A DNA stretch of 64,000 nt. Source: Moniliella sp. 'wahieum'. Taxonomy: Eukaryota; Basidiomycota; Moniliellomycetes; Moniliellales; Moniliellaceae. The notes below the pieces were generated by a model. That model did not search any database, was not told the DNA's origin, and was given only the letters and a program-made list of their open reading frames with translations. Every line of letters begins with the position of its first letter. The first letter of the stretch is position 1. Positions 12,577 through 23,201 of this stretch are shown here, piece after piece. The stretch covers positions 310,001 through 374,000 of the forward strand of contig RSEE01000064.1 of the NCBI GenBank assembly GCA_003971905.1. Direction: 5' to 3'. Position numbers and translations under genes: made by a program.

Positions 12577-12660
12577 GGTACTGGATTCTGGATCCTGGAC
12601 CATCGACCATGGGATGCTAGTTGCTGGGTGCTGGATACTTGATACTTGATACTTGATCCC
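12577..12660. repeat. twelve in-phase diverged heptads
   Basis: Reading in steps of seven from 12577 gives GGTACTG, GATTCTG, GATCCTG, GACCATC, GACCATG, GGATGCT, AGTTGCT, GGGTGCT, GGATACT, TGATACT, TGATACT, TGATCCC. The units drift in sequence, yet the phase is kept for 84 bases. Confidence 0.75.
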
Positions 12661-13318
12661 CCTCGCTGCCTGCCGAGTGGCTCCGCTGCTGTGCCACGGC
12701 GTGCGCCCCCCCTTGTCCATGTCAGCGGCTGCCACGCCCTGCCCCTCCTTTCTTCCCCAGCGCAGCAGGACGCACTAGGGTTGGGAGCGCCGCCTGCTGC
12801 GCCCGTGTGGGCTCAGGCCAAGCGCTGAGGCACGCGTGACGCCCCAGGCGCTCCGAGTGTGTTGGGGATGCGGCGGCTGGGGCTCGGCGCTCGCCCAGCG
12901 CCAGTGGCTCATTAATCATTAGTTGTCCCAAACCTTCCCAACCCATCGCACCCTGTCTGGTCCGCCTCGGGCGCTGCGATGCTGGTGCGGCGGCCTGCCA
13001 CTGCCACTGCCTGCCCGCCTGCCCCCGCCGCCCCGATCCCAGCTCGCCCGAATCTGCTCCGGCGCGCCGCGCTCCCCAGCCCAGCACTTAGCCCAGCTCA
13101 GCCCCCCCTATCCCACCCGCACCAGCTGCTCTGCTCTTCCTCTGCTCACGCCTCAGGCTTAGGCCGCACCGTGCGGCCGCACCCCTCACCGCTCTCCCCC
13201 CTTTCTCGCTGTGTCCCCCTGTGTCGCTCACTCGTGCTGGCACTGCGAATAGCACGCTCTTCGGCCCCTGCCTGCTGCACCCACCCGCATCCGATATGCC
13301 GCTGGCGCTTCCGATCTT

Positions 13319-13339
13319 CGGTACTCGATACTCGATACT
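13319..13339. repeat. CGATACT heptad repeat
   Basis: CGGTACT followed by two exact CGATACT units. A further CTCGATACC follows out of phase. Confidence 0.75.
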
Positions 13340-13462
13340 CCTCGATACCCCAGCCCTCCATATGTTGTGCAACGTTTAGCGGACACCATATGCTACCAGC
13401 TCCCGCGCTTCAGCGTTGCGGCTCCCGAGTTCGCTTCACGGTTTAGCCGTTCCGGCGTTGAA

Positions 13463-13483
13463 CGGTACGCGGTACGCGGTACC
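13463..13483. repeat. CGGTACG heptad repeat
   Basis: Two exact CGGTACG units and a third ending CC, built on the palindrome GTAC. Confidence 0.8.
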
Positions 13484-13950
13484 GGTCCGTTGAACCTTAC
13501 GTTGGAACTTAATTGAGGCCAGCAGCGAATACGTATGTACGACTCAGTCCGCACGATATAGGATGCTCTTCCTCAGCGCCTTGGGCCTTAAGCTTTAGCC
13601 CTCAGTAACTAGTAATACCTCAGTACCTCAGTCCTAGTACTCAGTTCAACGTTCGGTAGCACGCAAGCACATGTCCATGGGCATGTCCACGCGCATACTC
13701 ATGCAGCTTGTCCGTCCCCATAGGAACCGTGGAGCCGACGACAGGGAGAACGGCCACACGACCACAGCGAGAAGAGAGTGTTGTGCAGTATGTCATGCAT
13801 GACAGAGGACATACACTGTGCGATGACGATGACGATGGCGATGACGATGACGATGACAGGTCGTCGATGTTCCATCTTCCCGCCCCTAAGGCCTAAAGCG
13901 AAAAGCGCGCACCAGCGTTCCCGACACCTAGTACTAAGAACAACGGCATC

Positions 13951-14013
13951 AAGCTTCAAGCTCCAAGCTTCAAGCTTCAAGCTCCAAGCTTCAAGCTCCA
14001 AGCTTCAAGCTGG
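13951..14013. repeat. AAGCTTC heptad array, nine units
   Basis: Nine contiguous seven-base units, AAGCTTC or AAGCTCC, the last AAGCTGG. This is the longest clean heptad array in the window. The unit is a HindIII-type palindrome plus one base. Confidence 0.95.
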
Positions 14014-14489
14014 GAGGGATCGGCGACAAGCGACCCGCGACAAGCTTGATCGATCTCAAGATCCCAAGGTCTCACGTTCTCAAGTGACTGACTAGTGAGC
14101 GCAGAGCTAGCACATCCACTGGCCACTTTTCTGCTAGATTTCTTCCCTCAATATTCAATGGCCTCTCAATATGCATATTCAGCATTCAGCAGCTCGGCCC
14201 TTAGGCTCAGCATCCCATTATGGATCGGATACGTTGGGCTCTCCCCGCGCTCGCCGGGGCACCGGGCCCACGTCGCGGTCACGCGGTCAGCACAATCCGC
14301 ACCAGCAGGTAACAGCAGGCACCATCAGCACAACGCGATGAGTCTGAGAGAGGGGGACGTTCCTTGGTCCGCAACCTGAGCGCCTGAGCAGTGGCTAAGT
14401 GGCTAGTGGCTAGTGGCGCCGCATTGCATTCCGAGTGAGATCTGGGATGTACGATGTGGGAGCGGGTGCCCCGCCAAGGATCGAACGGA

Positions 14490-14531
14490 TTGGAGGTTGG
14501 AGGTTGGAGGTTGGACGTTGGACGTTGGGGG
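14490..14531. repeat. TTGGAGG/TTGGACG heptad array
   Basis: Six in-phase units of seven bases: three TTGGAGG types, two TTGGACG, then TTGGGGG. Confidence 0.9.
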
Positions 14532-14767
14532 GGTGCTTACTTCCTTAGTTACTCATTACTAGTAGGTCCTAGGTCTTACTATTGGTACTAGGTACTCGAG
14601 TTGGATGAGATCGGGAGATCTGAGATCTGAGGAAAGAGTTGCTCAGCAACGCGGGCTCAGCATCTCGGCGCTCAGCGCTCAGCATGCTCAGCGTGCTCAG
14701 GCTCTCAGATCTCAATCCCGCCGAGATGGAGTGAAGCTGAAGCTAGAGACGCAGAGGCCCAATAGAG

Positions 14768-14788
14768 ACTAGTGACTAGTGACTAGTG
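14768..14788. repeat. ACTAGTG heptad array
   Basis: Three exact copies of ACTAGTG, the palindrome ACTAGT plus G, followed by looser GAGTG/TTAGTG words to about 14830. Confidence 0.9.
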
Positions 14789-15245
14789 GCGAGTGATTAG
14801 TACTTAGTGGTGACTTGTGACTTGACGTGACGAGTGACGGTCTATATGGAGAGCCCATGTGATGGATCCGATTTGCTTGGCGCGGTCACCAAGTCACTGC
14901 CCAAAGGCATACTGGGCTCATGCGCTTTTGCACTCATGGGGTCAGCGCTCAGCCTGAGCGCTGAGCCAGCGGGGGATCCCGGGCAGCATGGTGATGAGCA
15001 AGCTTGGCTGCGACAATGCACAACATGTAACAATGCACAATGCAGAATGGGCGGCCGATGGGGACTGGCACACGCAGTCCGCAGTACGCTCTAGCAGCCA
15101 GGATTCTGTTTTCCTTCACGTGGGTTGAAATGAGCTGTTTGCATGGCCCACTGTATAGATCAGATCTGACTGAGATCTCAAGAGGATCTCAGATCTGAAT
15201 CTCAGATGCAGAGTAGACTGATTTGGAGCACCAACGTGGATTGTC

Positions 15246-15280
15246 AGTACTCAGTACTCAGTATTCAGTACTCAGTACAG
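15246..15280. repeat. AGTACTC heptad array
   Basis: Five in-phase units: AGTACTC, AGTACTC, AGTATTC, AGTACTC, AGTACAG. Related TGTACTGAG words continue to about 15315. Confidence 0.9.
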
Positions 15281-15663
15281 CTATAGTACTGTGTGTACTG
15301 AGTGTACTGAGTACCGTGTGCAGTGTCGGGGGTCGTGTGGTAGTAGTACACCGTGTTGTCCTTCGCGCAGGGGCTGCAGCAGGTTAGTCGATAGAGCGTG
15401 GCACGAAAAAAAAAAGCACCAGGGTTTTGCCAACAGCTTCAAGCTTCAAGTGTGATGTGTGACGCGTGACGCATCGTGCCAGGGGCTTCAAGCTTCAAAG
15501 CTTCGATGGCCACCGGCCACCTGAGGCCTAACCAGCGCCCGGCCCCCCCACCACGCATCCACCCCAGCGCGCCGCGTGTTGGCAACGTACGCCATGCTGC
15601 GAGCGGCCAACCAGGCCAACCACGCGAATGGGGACCAGCAGAGTGGGTAGCCGGTACCTGGTA

Positions 15664-15694
15664 CACGTTACGCGTTACACGTTACATGTTACAC
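15664..15694. repeat. CACGTTA/CGCGTTA heptad array
   Basis: Four in-phase units: CACGTTA, CGCGTTA, CACGTTA, CATGTTA, then a partial CAC. Confidence 0.9.
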
Positions 15695-16698
15695 AGCCAG
15701 TGCGTTTCAGGAGCGGCGATTGTCAGACAAGACAAAGACACCTTGCGCCGCAGCTAGGTCCCCTAAGGCCTAAGTCCAGGGTGTGTGTCCGCACGCCGCA
15801 GGCCGCCCAAACGTCAAACGCTTTCCGCCCAGCACAGGCAGGGGGGGCAGTGTCAGCGTCGCAGGCAGTGGCGGGCAGTGGTGTGCAGTGTTGTGCAGGG
15901 TTATGAAGATGAGGTCGAGGAAAAAGGGGCCGGCTGCGGCCTTGGTGCCTTGGATCCACTGCTGCGCGCTAGGCGCTAGGCGCTCGGACCAGATCCCACC
16001 AGTCACTCCAGGCTACTGCTAAGCCCTGCGCGAAACTAAAAGCGGCGCGCGGTGGTCGACACCGCGATGAACGGTGATTGATCATCAGCGGTGGATGATT
16101 GATCGATGATCGGCGTGCGCAGCAATACGCGCTACGCACAATACGCACTAGTTGGTGGATGTATACCGTGGAACGTGGATCCGCCAAATGCTTAATCCTC
16201 CGTCTACGAGTGGCCTATCCTATTATGGGTTAACGCATTGAAGTGTTGACATTGGCGCTGCGAATGCGAATGCGAATGCGACAGACAAGTATTGAATTGC
16301 ACTGCACTAGGCACTATTGAATGAAAGCAGGCAGAAGCCATGCATGTGTCAACTAACGGGTCAACCAACGTGTCCACCAACGTGTCAATAACGTTCAACG
16401 TTCTCAACGTCCAAACGCGTCCGGCAAGGGTGAGTACGAGTACTCAGTAACTCAATACTGAACTGAGTTCAACGTACTAATTAAACGTTACGCGTTACCG
16501 TTACACTTACGCCTTAAACCACTGCCACACTCAGAATAGTACCTCCATACTGTGCGCCACAACACGCGTCGGTGGCAACAGAGAGAACGGAGCATGAGCG
16601 TGGCGCGACGATGCAAGGTATACCGCTGTCAACGTGTGGCATTGATGTGCACATGCAATGAGATCTGAGAGATGAGATATCCATGAGAGGTGAGAGAT

Positions 16699-16740
16699 GG
16701 GTGCCGGGTGCTAGGTTATGGGTGCTGGGTGCTGGGTACT
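16699..16740. repeat. GGGTGCT heptad array
   Basis: Six in-phase units: GGGTGCC, GGGTGCT, AGGTTAT, GGGTGCT, GGGTGCT, GGGTACT. The third unit is diverged, but phase is kept across it. Confidence 0.9.
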
Positions 16741-19531
16741 ACATATACTCGCACAGGAGGCTGCAACGCAAAAGTTGTACCCACCAAAACGCGTAACGCG
16801 AACCAACGAAGAATTCAACGCATAACCCGAAACCGACAACCGACAACTACTGAGGAATGTTAACCGCGATATAATGCGTTCATGGGTGGATCCAGGAAGC
16901 TTCAAGCTTCGTGTTGCCAAACGTGACTTGAACGGAAAACGTTGAACGTCGAACCACCGCAGGCCGAGATTTGCGTAATCGAGCTGTATTTGGGTAGTGG
17001 TTACATTCTGGCATCGGAGGTCTGAGGGGCCTGGGACTGAAGTCTGAGGTCTCCGGTCTCATCCTCACATCTCAGAGCGCTTCTCGCACAGATCTCACAT
17101 CTCACAGCTCACGCCCGGCTAACTTGACGGTTAGGGTAACCCACAGTGTCATTGTCAACATGTCGAGGGAACAAGGATGATGACGCGCGATATGACGGAA
17201 GAGATCGATCACGCTGCGTACCCGAAGACGGTATACGAAGGGAGAGAGAAGCAACCTTTGTTCGTGTACTACTATACAAACTAAAAAAGGGTTATGACGT
17301 GAAAAGGGAAAGAGCTGCCTCTCTCTCGAGTGTGGAACAAAATCAGGGACTACACAACAAAAATACGATGCCCAACATACCACAAACAACACGGCTAGGG
17401 GGGCGGGGGTTGCACTCATCAAAGGAAACACGCGTTCCCGTACAAATTTCTTCCTTTCGCCGTCAAGATGACGAGATCGAGGCGGAAAAATGACCGTGAA
17501 TATATGTGAGACCCTGTACGTGTAGATAGAAGAAGTGTAAAAAACAACTAAACAGAATATGACATGGGCACCTTTGATTCCGCGTCGACCCCGTGATCCA
17601 GATACCATTGCCAGATCCACCCTACCATAAGACTCTTGTTTTCTCTTCCCTACCCATGCAACATCCTGTTCCGTTGTTACAAAGCGAGAGGGTCGTATAC
17701 ATGTACACTAGAGTTCGCCTATACGCTACTCAAATGATATAATAGGAGGCCCTAGCTTACAGTTCACACACATGTGTTGCGTCCGTACAGGCGTCGCCTT
17801 CTCTGCTGTTCACTGCATCTGCTTGTTTTCTCTCGGCCTCCTACCGCTGTTCCTTCCTATAAAAGCATTGTCTCCGTGAAGTAGATGAAATGGAGATGTG
17901 CCCATAGTAGTACAAAGTGGGGGTGAGAAGGTTAAGGGTGAATCATCAGTATCGTTTTCTTTTGGGGGTTTGTTTTGTCGCCAAAGACGCTTTGCTATAT
18001 ACATATTGATGGACGTTTTTGTGCGCCTCTCTGGTGCGAACCTCTCTGTGGGGTTCATCGTCACTTGCGATGAGCCGGCCGACTCGCTACAAAAAACAAA
18101 CTCGGGGGCGTGGAGATGGGAGTGATGGATGGTTGGACGGTCTTTTTGTTTCCGTTGAATGAAATTGTGTGGGCAGGGTAGAGGCTGGTCAACATGCGTG
18201 TAGTTCTAGTTGTCTGCACTCCTTTTCTTGTAGCCGTCGGCAGCGTGAGCCAACGGATTGTTTGGGGGGGCGGAGAGCCGCAAGGACAGAGCCTCAGCCG
18301 GAGATGGCGCTAGGATGGGAGAGTGCATTCGCATTCAACCACTGACGAACACCCATGCTACCCAACCCACTCTGGCGACTGGTAGTAGTACTACTATAGG
18401 GACGTAGAGGTAGACTGGGATGGGGGGCTGCCGATTACGTGATGCATGTGTGTGCACGCGCTTGGATATGCCCCGGATGACGTAACGCGCGTGCCGGATG
18501 GAAGCGCCTGGAAGCGGCCTGGGTCACGTGAAGTTAGGCACTGGGCGATCTGAAGGCCATGCCAGGGTGTTCGATGACACACGTCATGCATCACGCCCTT
18601 GCGTCCCCCTCGGCCTGATCGATCTGCCCATCCACTCGTCGGAACTTGCTGGCCAGCCAACCCCCCCGTCTACGAGGGGGGGTGAGCCCCACCTGAGGCC
18701 CGAGGGGGTATCGAGTATCGTTTAACCCGGAGCGGCAACGCCAGTGACAGTGTGCTAGCCCTCAGGTGTGACGTGTGCCAGGGACAGCTGTGTGATGGGG
18801 TGGCAGAGGGATGGATGAGCCGATGGCAATGCGTGATGTGGCTTCGGGGTTTGCGTGGTGCGTCCAGCAGCAGGCTGCCCCCGTGCAGGCGGTTGCCAAG
18901 GGATGCGGGAGGCGGGAGGCGGCGTGGGGCGTGTGTACGCAGCTGCGGTCCCACATCCAAAAACGGGGGGACTGGCTGTGGCAGCGGGGCCGCGCCTGCC
19001 GCCCCCCTGCAGGCCCAGCGTGGAAGGGGGGGGGGCTGCAGCGGCGCGGGGCGAGTGTGTGCACGAGGGCTGCCTTCGCGCGCGCTCTCTTCTGCCGCAG
19101 CGCACCAAGCCACTGCACCACCCACGACGCTCTGCCTAAGGCCAAACCAGCCAGTGCGCTCTGGGGCGGCGCGGCACCCGCGGGGCCGACCGCCAAAGTG
19201 CGGGGGAGCAGCCCGGCTGCCCGGCGAGCCAGCAGAGCGCTGCCGCAGCCCGCACCGGCCCAGTGTCGCCGCCCAGGTACTCCCGCGTCTGCTCCTTGCA
19301 GCTTGCACTCCTCTTCCGCACCTCGGCCGTCTGCTGCAAGTCCGCCAGCGCCCCCCGTGCTGCCCCCGCGCCGTCGTGTGACAGCGAGCCTGATGCATGG
19401 GGGTGCATGCAGCATGGGTGAGGATGCGGCTGCGAGGGACTGGGATAGCTAGTAGCTAGCCTAGCGTGGATGCCAGCCCAAGCCGTTCTTGCTCTCGTGT
19501 GGCGCCTCGTCCCCAGCGTCTGCCCGCCCAC

Positions 19532-19579
19532 ACTCCACCTCCACCTCCACCTCCACCTCCACCTCCACCTCCACCTCCC
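19532..19579. repeat. CTCCAC hexanucleotide repeat in the RhoGAP 5' region
   Basis: About eight tandem CTCCAC units ending 38 bases before the RhoGAP start codon. Such pyrimidine tracts are common in fungal 5' leaders, but a regulatory role is not shown. Confidence 0.85.
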
Positions 19580-19617
19580 CCGCCACCTCCATCTGCATTG
19601 CGCCCTAAGGCCTAGCC

Positions 19618-22600
19618 ATGCCCCCCGCCGTCTCCGACCCCCCGGCGCCTGCCCCGCCGTGGCCAGTCGCACGCGCGTCCGCGTCACCCGCGCGCTTGCC
19701 CGCCACCGCCGCGACCCCCCCCGTCCGCCGCGCCCGCAGCCGCCCCTCGCCCCGCCCCGCGCCCCGCCGCCCGCCGGTTTGGCGTGCCTCTCGCCCAGTC
19801 CCTCGCCGTCGCCAGCGTCAACATCACCACCCCGCGCGCGTCCGCCGCCGACGACAGCCCGCCCCAGCTCGTGTTCTGGGGCCGGGTGCCGTATGTGGTG
19901 GCGCGGCTGGGCAACCTGCTCAAGGCGGACGCAGTCGAGATCGAGGGTGTGTTTCGCAAGGTGGGCTCGCAACGGCGCATGAAGCTGCTGCAGCACGCAT
20001 TTGAGCAGCCGCCCCAGTATGGCCGCCAGATCGACTGGGCCCACGAACCCTATACTGTCCATGATGCGGCGAGTCTGCTGCGCCGCTTCATCATCTCCCC
20101 CAGCCCCTCGTGCCCCTCGCCCTGTGGCAGTCCTTCCGCGCTGTCCTCGTCGCCGACAGCCGTGCCCCGCTGCTCGACCGCACTGCCAGCACCTACGACG
20201 CCGCCTCGCTCGCCTCGGCAGATAACTGGGCCGCTGCCTCTGCCGCGTCGGGGGGCAGGCCATGCTCGCTTCTCGCTCCAACGTGTCGGCCTTGGCCCCT
20301 GCCGCCACTGCCACTGCCACTGCCACCGCCACCGCCACCGATTCCTCCGTTCCGAACCATGCGGTGCACCAGTTTAACCAGCTGATCCAACGCTGCCCGG
20401 GAAAACCGACATTTGCTGCTGTACCTACTGGACTTGCTTTCGGTCTTTGCCCAACACGCTAGCAAAAACTTGATGACAGCCAGTAACCTGGCAGTGATTT
20501 TCCAGCCTGGTTTCTTCTACCACCCTTCCTTGCTGACCCAGCCCGAGGAACACCAACTAGCCGTGCAGGTGCTTGAGTTTCTCATCCTACACCATGCTGC
20601 TTTGGTCGCCGCCGCGGCTGCGCCCCCGTCCCGTCCTTCTCCGCCCGACCCCACTCTTCTAGCACCCCCGTCCGCTGCAGCGCGACCTCGTGTCGACGCC
20701 CCGGAGGTCAATCGTAGCGAGGGGCAGGGACAGGGGCAAGAGAAGGTACAAGAGCAAGTGCAAGCGCAGGGACAGGTGCAGGGACAGTCCGCCGCTCCCC
20801 TCTTAGACACGCCCATTGCTCGTCCCGCTCCTAAAGACCCCCAGCCAAGTTCCAGTGAACCGCATGCCCACTTTGCCCTGACTCCCAGGTCCAGGCCTCA
20901 CGGTCTTGCCACCGATCCTTCGCCTCCGCTGGCCGAGCGCGATGCCCAGGCCGCGCCCAAGGACCAGGACCAGAAACAGGACCAGGAGCAGGAACCGGAC
21001 CAGGAACCGGACCCGCAACGCCATGCCAGTCAACGCACGACGTCCACCGTTGGTTCTAGTGCGCTGACCAGCACGGGTGCCGCCTCGGCGACCTATACTT
21101 TACCCACCTCGGTCGAGGGGAGCGTTGCTCCCCCTCCCATCGCTGGTCCGCAGCCGAACGTCTCAGCTGCCGTCTCTTCGAGCGTGTCAGCTGGTGTCGC
21201 ATCAGGTGTGTCATCGGGTATGGTATCCGCTTTGCCTCCCCCACCCACTACCGCCGCCGCTGCCGCCACCGCGTCCCCGCCCCCACCCAAATCCCAACGG
21301 CTGCCTGCGGACCAGTCTGCGCCACTACAGTCCCCTCCCCGCCGCGACCGATCCCGCAAGAACGCGAGGAACCCCGGCACCATCCTTCCCGGTACGGTCG
21401 TCAGTCCGCTCCGTGCCCCCGTCCTCGATCCCGAACCCGGACCCGGACCTGACCCCACCACGACCAACACCAAGTTGGGCCGATCCCATTCCCACTCCAA
21501 CTCTCACGCTCACTCTCACTCTGACGCTCACGCTCACTCTGATGCACACGTACACACTCATTCTGACGCTCATGCTCATGCTCATGCACACGCTACCCCG
21601 CGTCCTGCTGCAAGTAAGACTTCACGTTCCGGCTCCCGGAGGGAAGGCCCGGTGCCATTAGGCACGCTGAGCGTGACGGAGCAGACGTTGGTGCGCCATG
21701 GCAGCAAGCGATCTACCGCTTCGGCTTCGGCTTCGGCTTCGCGACGCCGCACCAAGGTGCACCCTCAGGCCCCCATTGTGGCTTCCGACCAAGCGGAGCA
21801 AGCGGAGCAGGTCGAACAAGTGGGGCAAGTGGAGCAAAGGGAACAAGGGATAAAGGCAGGTGCAGTACGCCGGAGTAACACTGCACCCTCGCGTCTCGGA
21901 CGCGGACGCCGCAGTGTGCGGGGTGCTGGGGCGTCTGGGGTAGGTGGGGCAAGTGCGGCAAGTGCGGCAGGTGGGGTAAGTGGAAGTGGTACAGCTCCCA
22001 CCCTAGTGCCTACTACTCGACCTTGGCACCACGCTCTTAATTCCCCTCCCCGTGCCCCGGAGCGCCCTGCCGTACCCGATCCAACACTCGCTCCTCCCTC
22101 TCGTCCTGTCCCTGCCCCTGCCCCTGCTCCTGCCTTCTCCCCTGCCCCTGCCCCTGCCCCTGCGCCGACCTCGACGCTTGCGGCTGCACCTGGCGCAGCG
22201 GACGGTGGCGCAGCGTGCGTGCCCCCGCCCCCACGCAAGTCCAAGAAAGGCTGGCGCACCACTTGGACCCAAACTTTCACCGCCTTGACTCAACCACTTA
22301 ACCTTTCCCCGTCCTTATCTCCTGGCCCGCTCGCCCGCTCCAAGTCCTGGTCCAAGACCCGCAGGCGACGCCACGAGGAGACCAAGCTTAACCCTCAAGC
22401 TCAAGCTCAAGTTCAACCCCAAGCTCAAGATCAAGATCAAAGTCAAAGTCAAGGAGCTCTCCCGCCCGTAGCTGTACCCGTGCCCGTACGCGTGCCGGCA
22501 CGCGAGCCTGATACCGACCCCACGGCTACCACCACGGCGCAAAAGGCCACGGAGGCATTGAGTGTTCACCACCCCCACTGGACTGCTGAGCCTGTCGCTG

Positions 22601-22833
22601 TGGCTCCCGGTGCAGTGGGCACGGTGGGAGGGGTGAGACGTAGTACGTCGCTTCGCCTGCCTCGCTCGAATGAGCCGCATCGGTCCTTATCTACCCGGTC
22701 GCAGAAGCACAAGCTCAAGCAGAAGCAGGCGCCAACGCTGATGCAGACGCAGACGCAGATGCCGATGCCGATGCAGATGCCGATGCAGACCCAGAAACGG
22801 CATGCGGTAGGCAGCGTCGGGGTGCGGTCCTGA
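19618..22833 (+). CDS. Sac7/Bag7-type Rho GTPase-activating protein
   Basis: Stimulates GTP hydrolysis on a Rho-family GTPase, by homology to yeast Sac7/Bag7, which act on Rho1 in cell-wall and actin control. The RhoGAP domain (about 19775-20590) opens FGVPLAQSLAVAS, carries the arginine-finger segment EGVFRKVGSQRRM, then YTVHDAASLLRRF, LLLYLLDLLSVFA and NLMTASNLAVIFQPG; the last two blocks are near-diagnostic for the Sac7 group. A tail of roughly 700 residues follows, disordered and low-complexity, with Gln/Glu-rich, Ala/Pro-rich and His/Ser/Ala repeats. The proposed start is the ATG at 19618. No intron is needed, but the frame changes at four homopolymer runs (C8 at 19715, C5 at 20097, G6 at 20250, A4 at 20402) while the domain sequence stays conserved across each. 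I read these as sequence errors; if real, the gene is dead. Confidence 0.82.
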
Positions 22834-22964
22834 GTTGTGAACGTGGGTCAAGACCGTGCTGGGGCCTTGGGTGAACGGAGGTGTTCGAGTAGCGGGTGCA
22901 GAGCGGGTGCCGTACCAGGTGGGCGATGGGGCTCTACTTGCTTTTTGCTTTTTGTATTTTGGTC

Positions 22965-22997
22965 TTTGGGTTTTGGGTTTTGGGTTTTGGGTTTTGG
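22965..22997. repeat. TTTTGGG heptad array
   Basis: About four and a half in-phase TTTTGGG units, 130 bases after the RhoGAP stop. It is not the usual fungal telomere unit (TTAGGG). Confidence 0.9.
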
Positions 22998-23152
22998 TGT
23001 TGTGCGATGTGGGGTTCGCTTCGCTCTTGCTTCTTCTGTCTTTGTGTCTGCTACGCCTACTGTGTTTTTGGTTCCTTTTGGTTTTGTTGGATCTGATTGA
23101 TTGGATGGGTGGTTGGTGGGGCGTTGCCTGCGTCCCTTAATTTGCCCTCCTA

Positions 23153-23201
23153 TTTCGTCACTCGTCATTCGCCACTCGTCATTCGTTCTTCGCTATTCGT
23201 T
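23153..23201. repeat. ATTCGTC-type heptad array
   Basis: Seven in-phase units: TTTCGTC, ACTCGTC, ATTCGCC, ACTCGTC, ATTCGTT, CTTCGCT, ATTCGTT. Confidence 0.85.

Larger units (their letters stand above)
12009..19617. other. gene-free interval rich in seven-base repeats
   Basis: No conserved protein motif was found in 7.6 kb, although GC-rich open frames of up to 400 residues occur on both strands (chance frames). The part from 12577 to 16740 carries the densest seven-base arrays of the window. 17100-18060 is less GC-rich and nearly free of these words; it could hold untranslated or non-coding RNA sequence, but I see no evidence for a product. 18390-19530 is GC-rich and unexplained. Confidence 0.55.

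Noticed and set aside
12577-16740. CRISPR-like array
   Set aside because: Units are seven bases without spacers, in a eukaryotic setting. No cas genes.
20091-20101. Tiny intron explaining the first frame change in the RhoGAP
   Set aside because: The only GT...AG pair nearby would be about 31 bases and would remove the conserved LLRRF segment.
19136-20338. Minus-strand open frame of 400 codons
   Set aside because: It overlaps the conserved RhoGAP domain on the other strand and reads as Arg/Gly/Ala low complexity; a chance frame in very GC-rich DNA.
19618-20590. RhoGAP as a dead pseudogene
   Set aside because: Breaks are confined to homopolymer runs and all domain signatures survive. Essential neighbours show the same pattern, so sequence error is favoured, though not proven.
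22965-22997. Interstitial telomere
   Set aside because: TTTTGGG is not a known fungal telomere unit and the array is short, so it is grouped with the other seven-base arrays.
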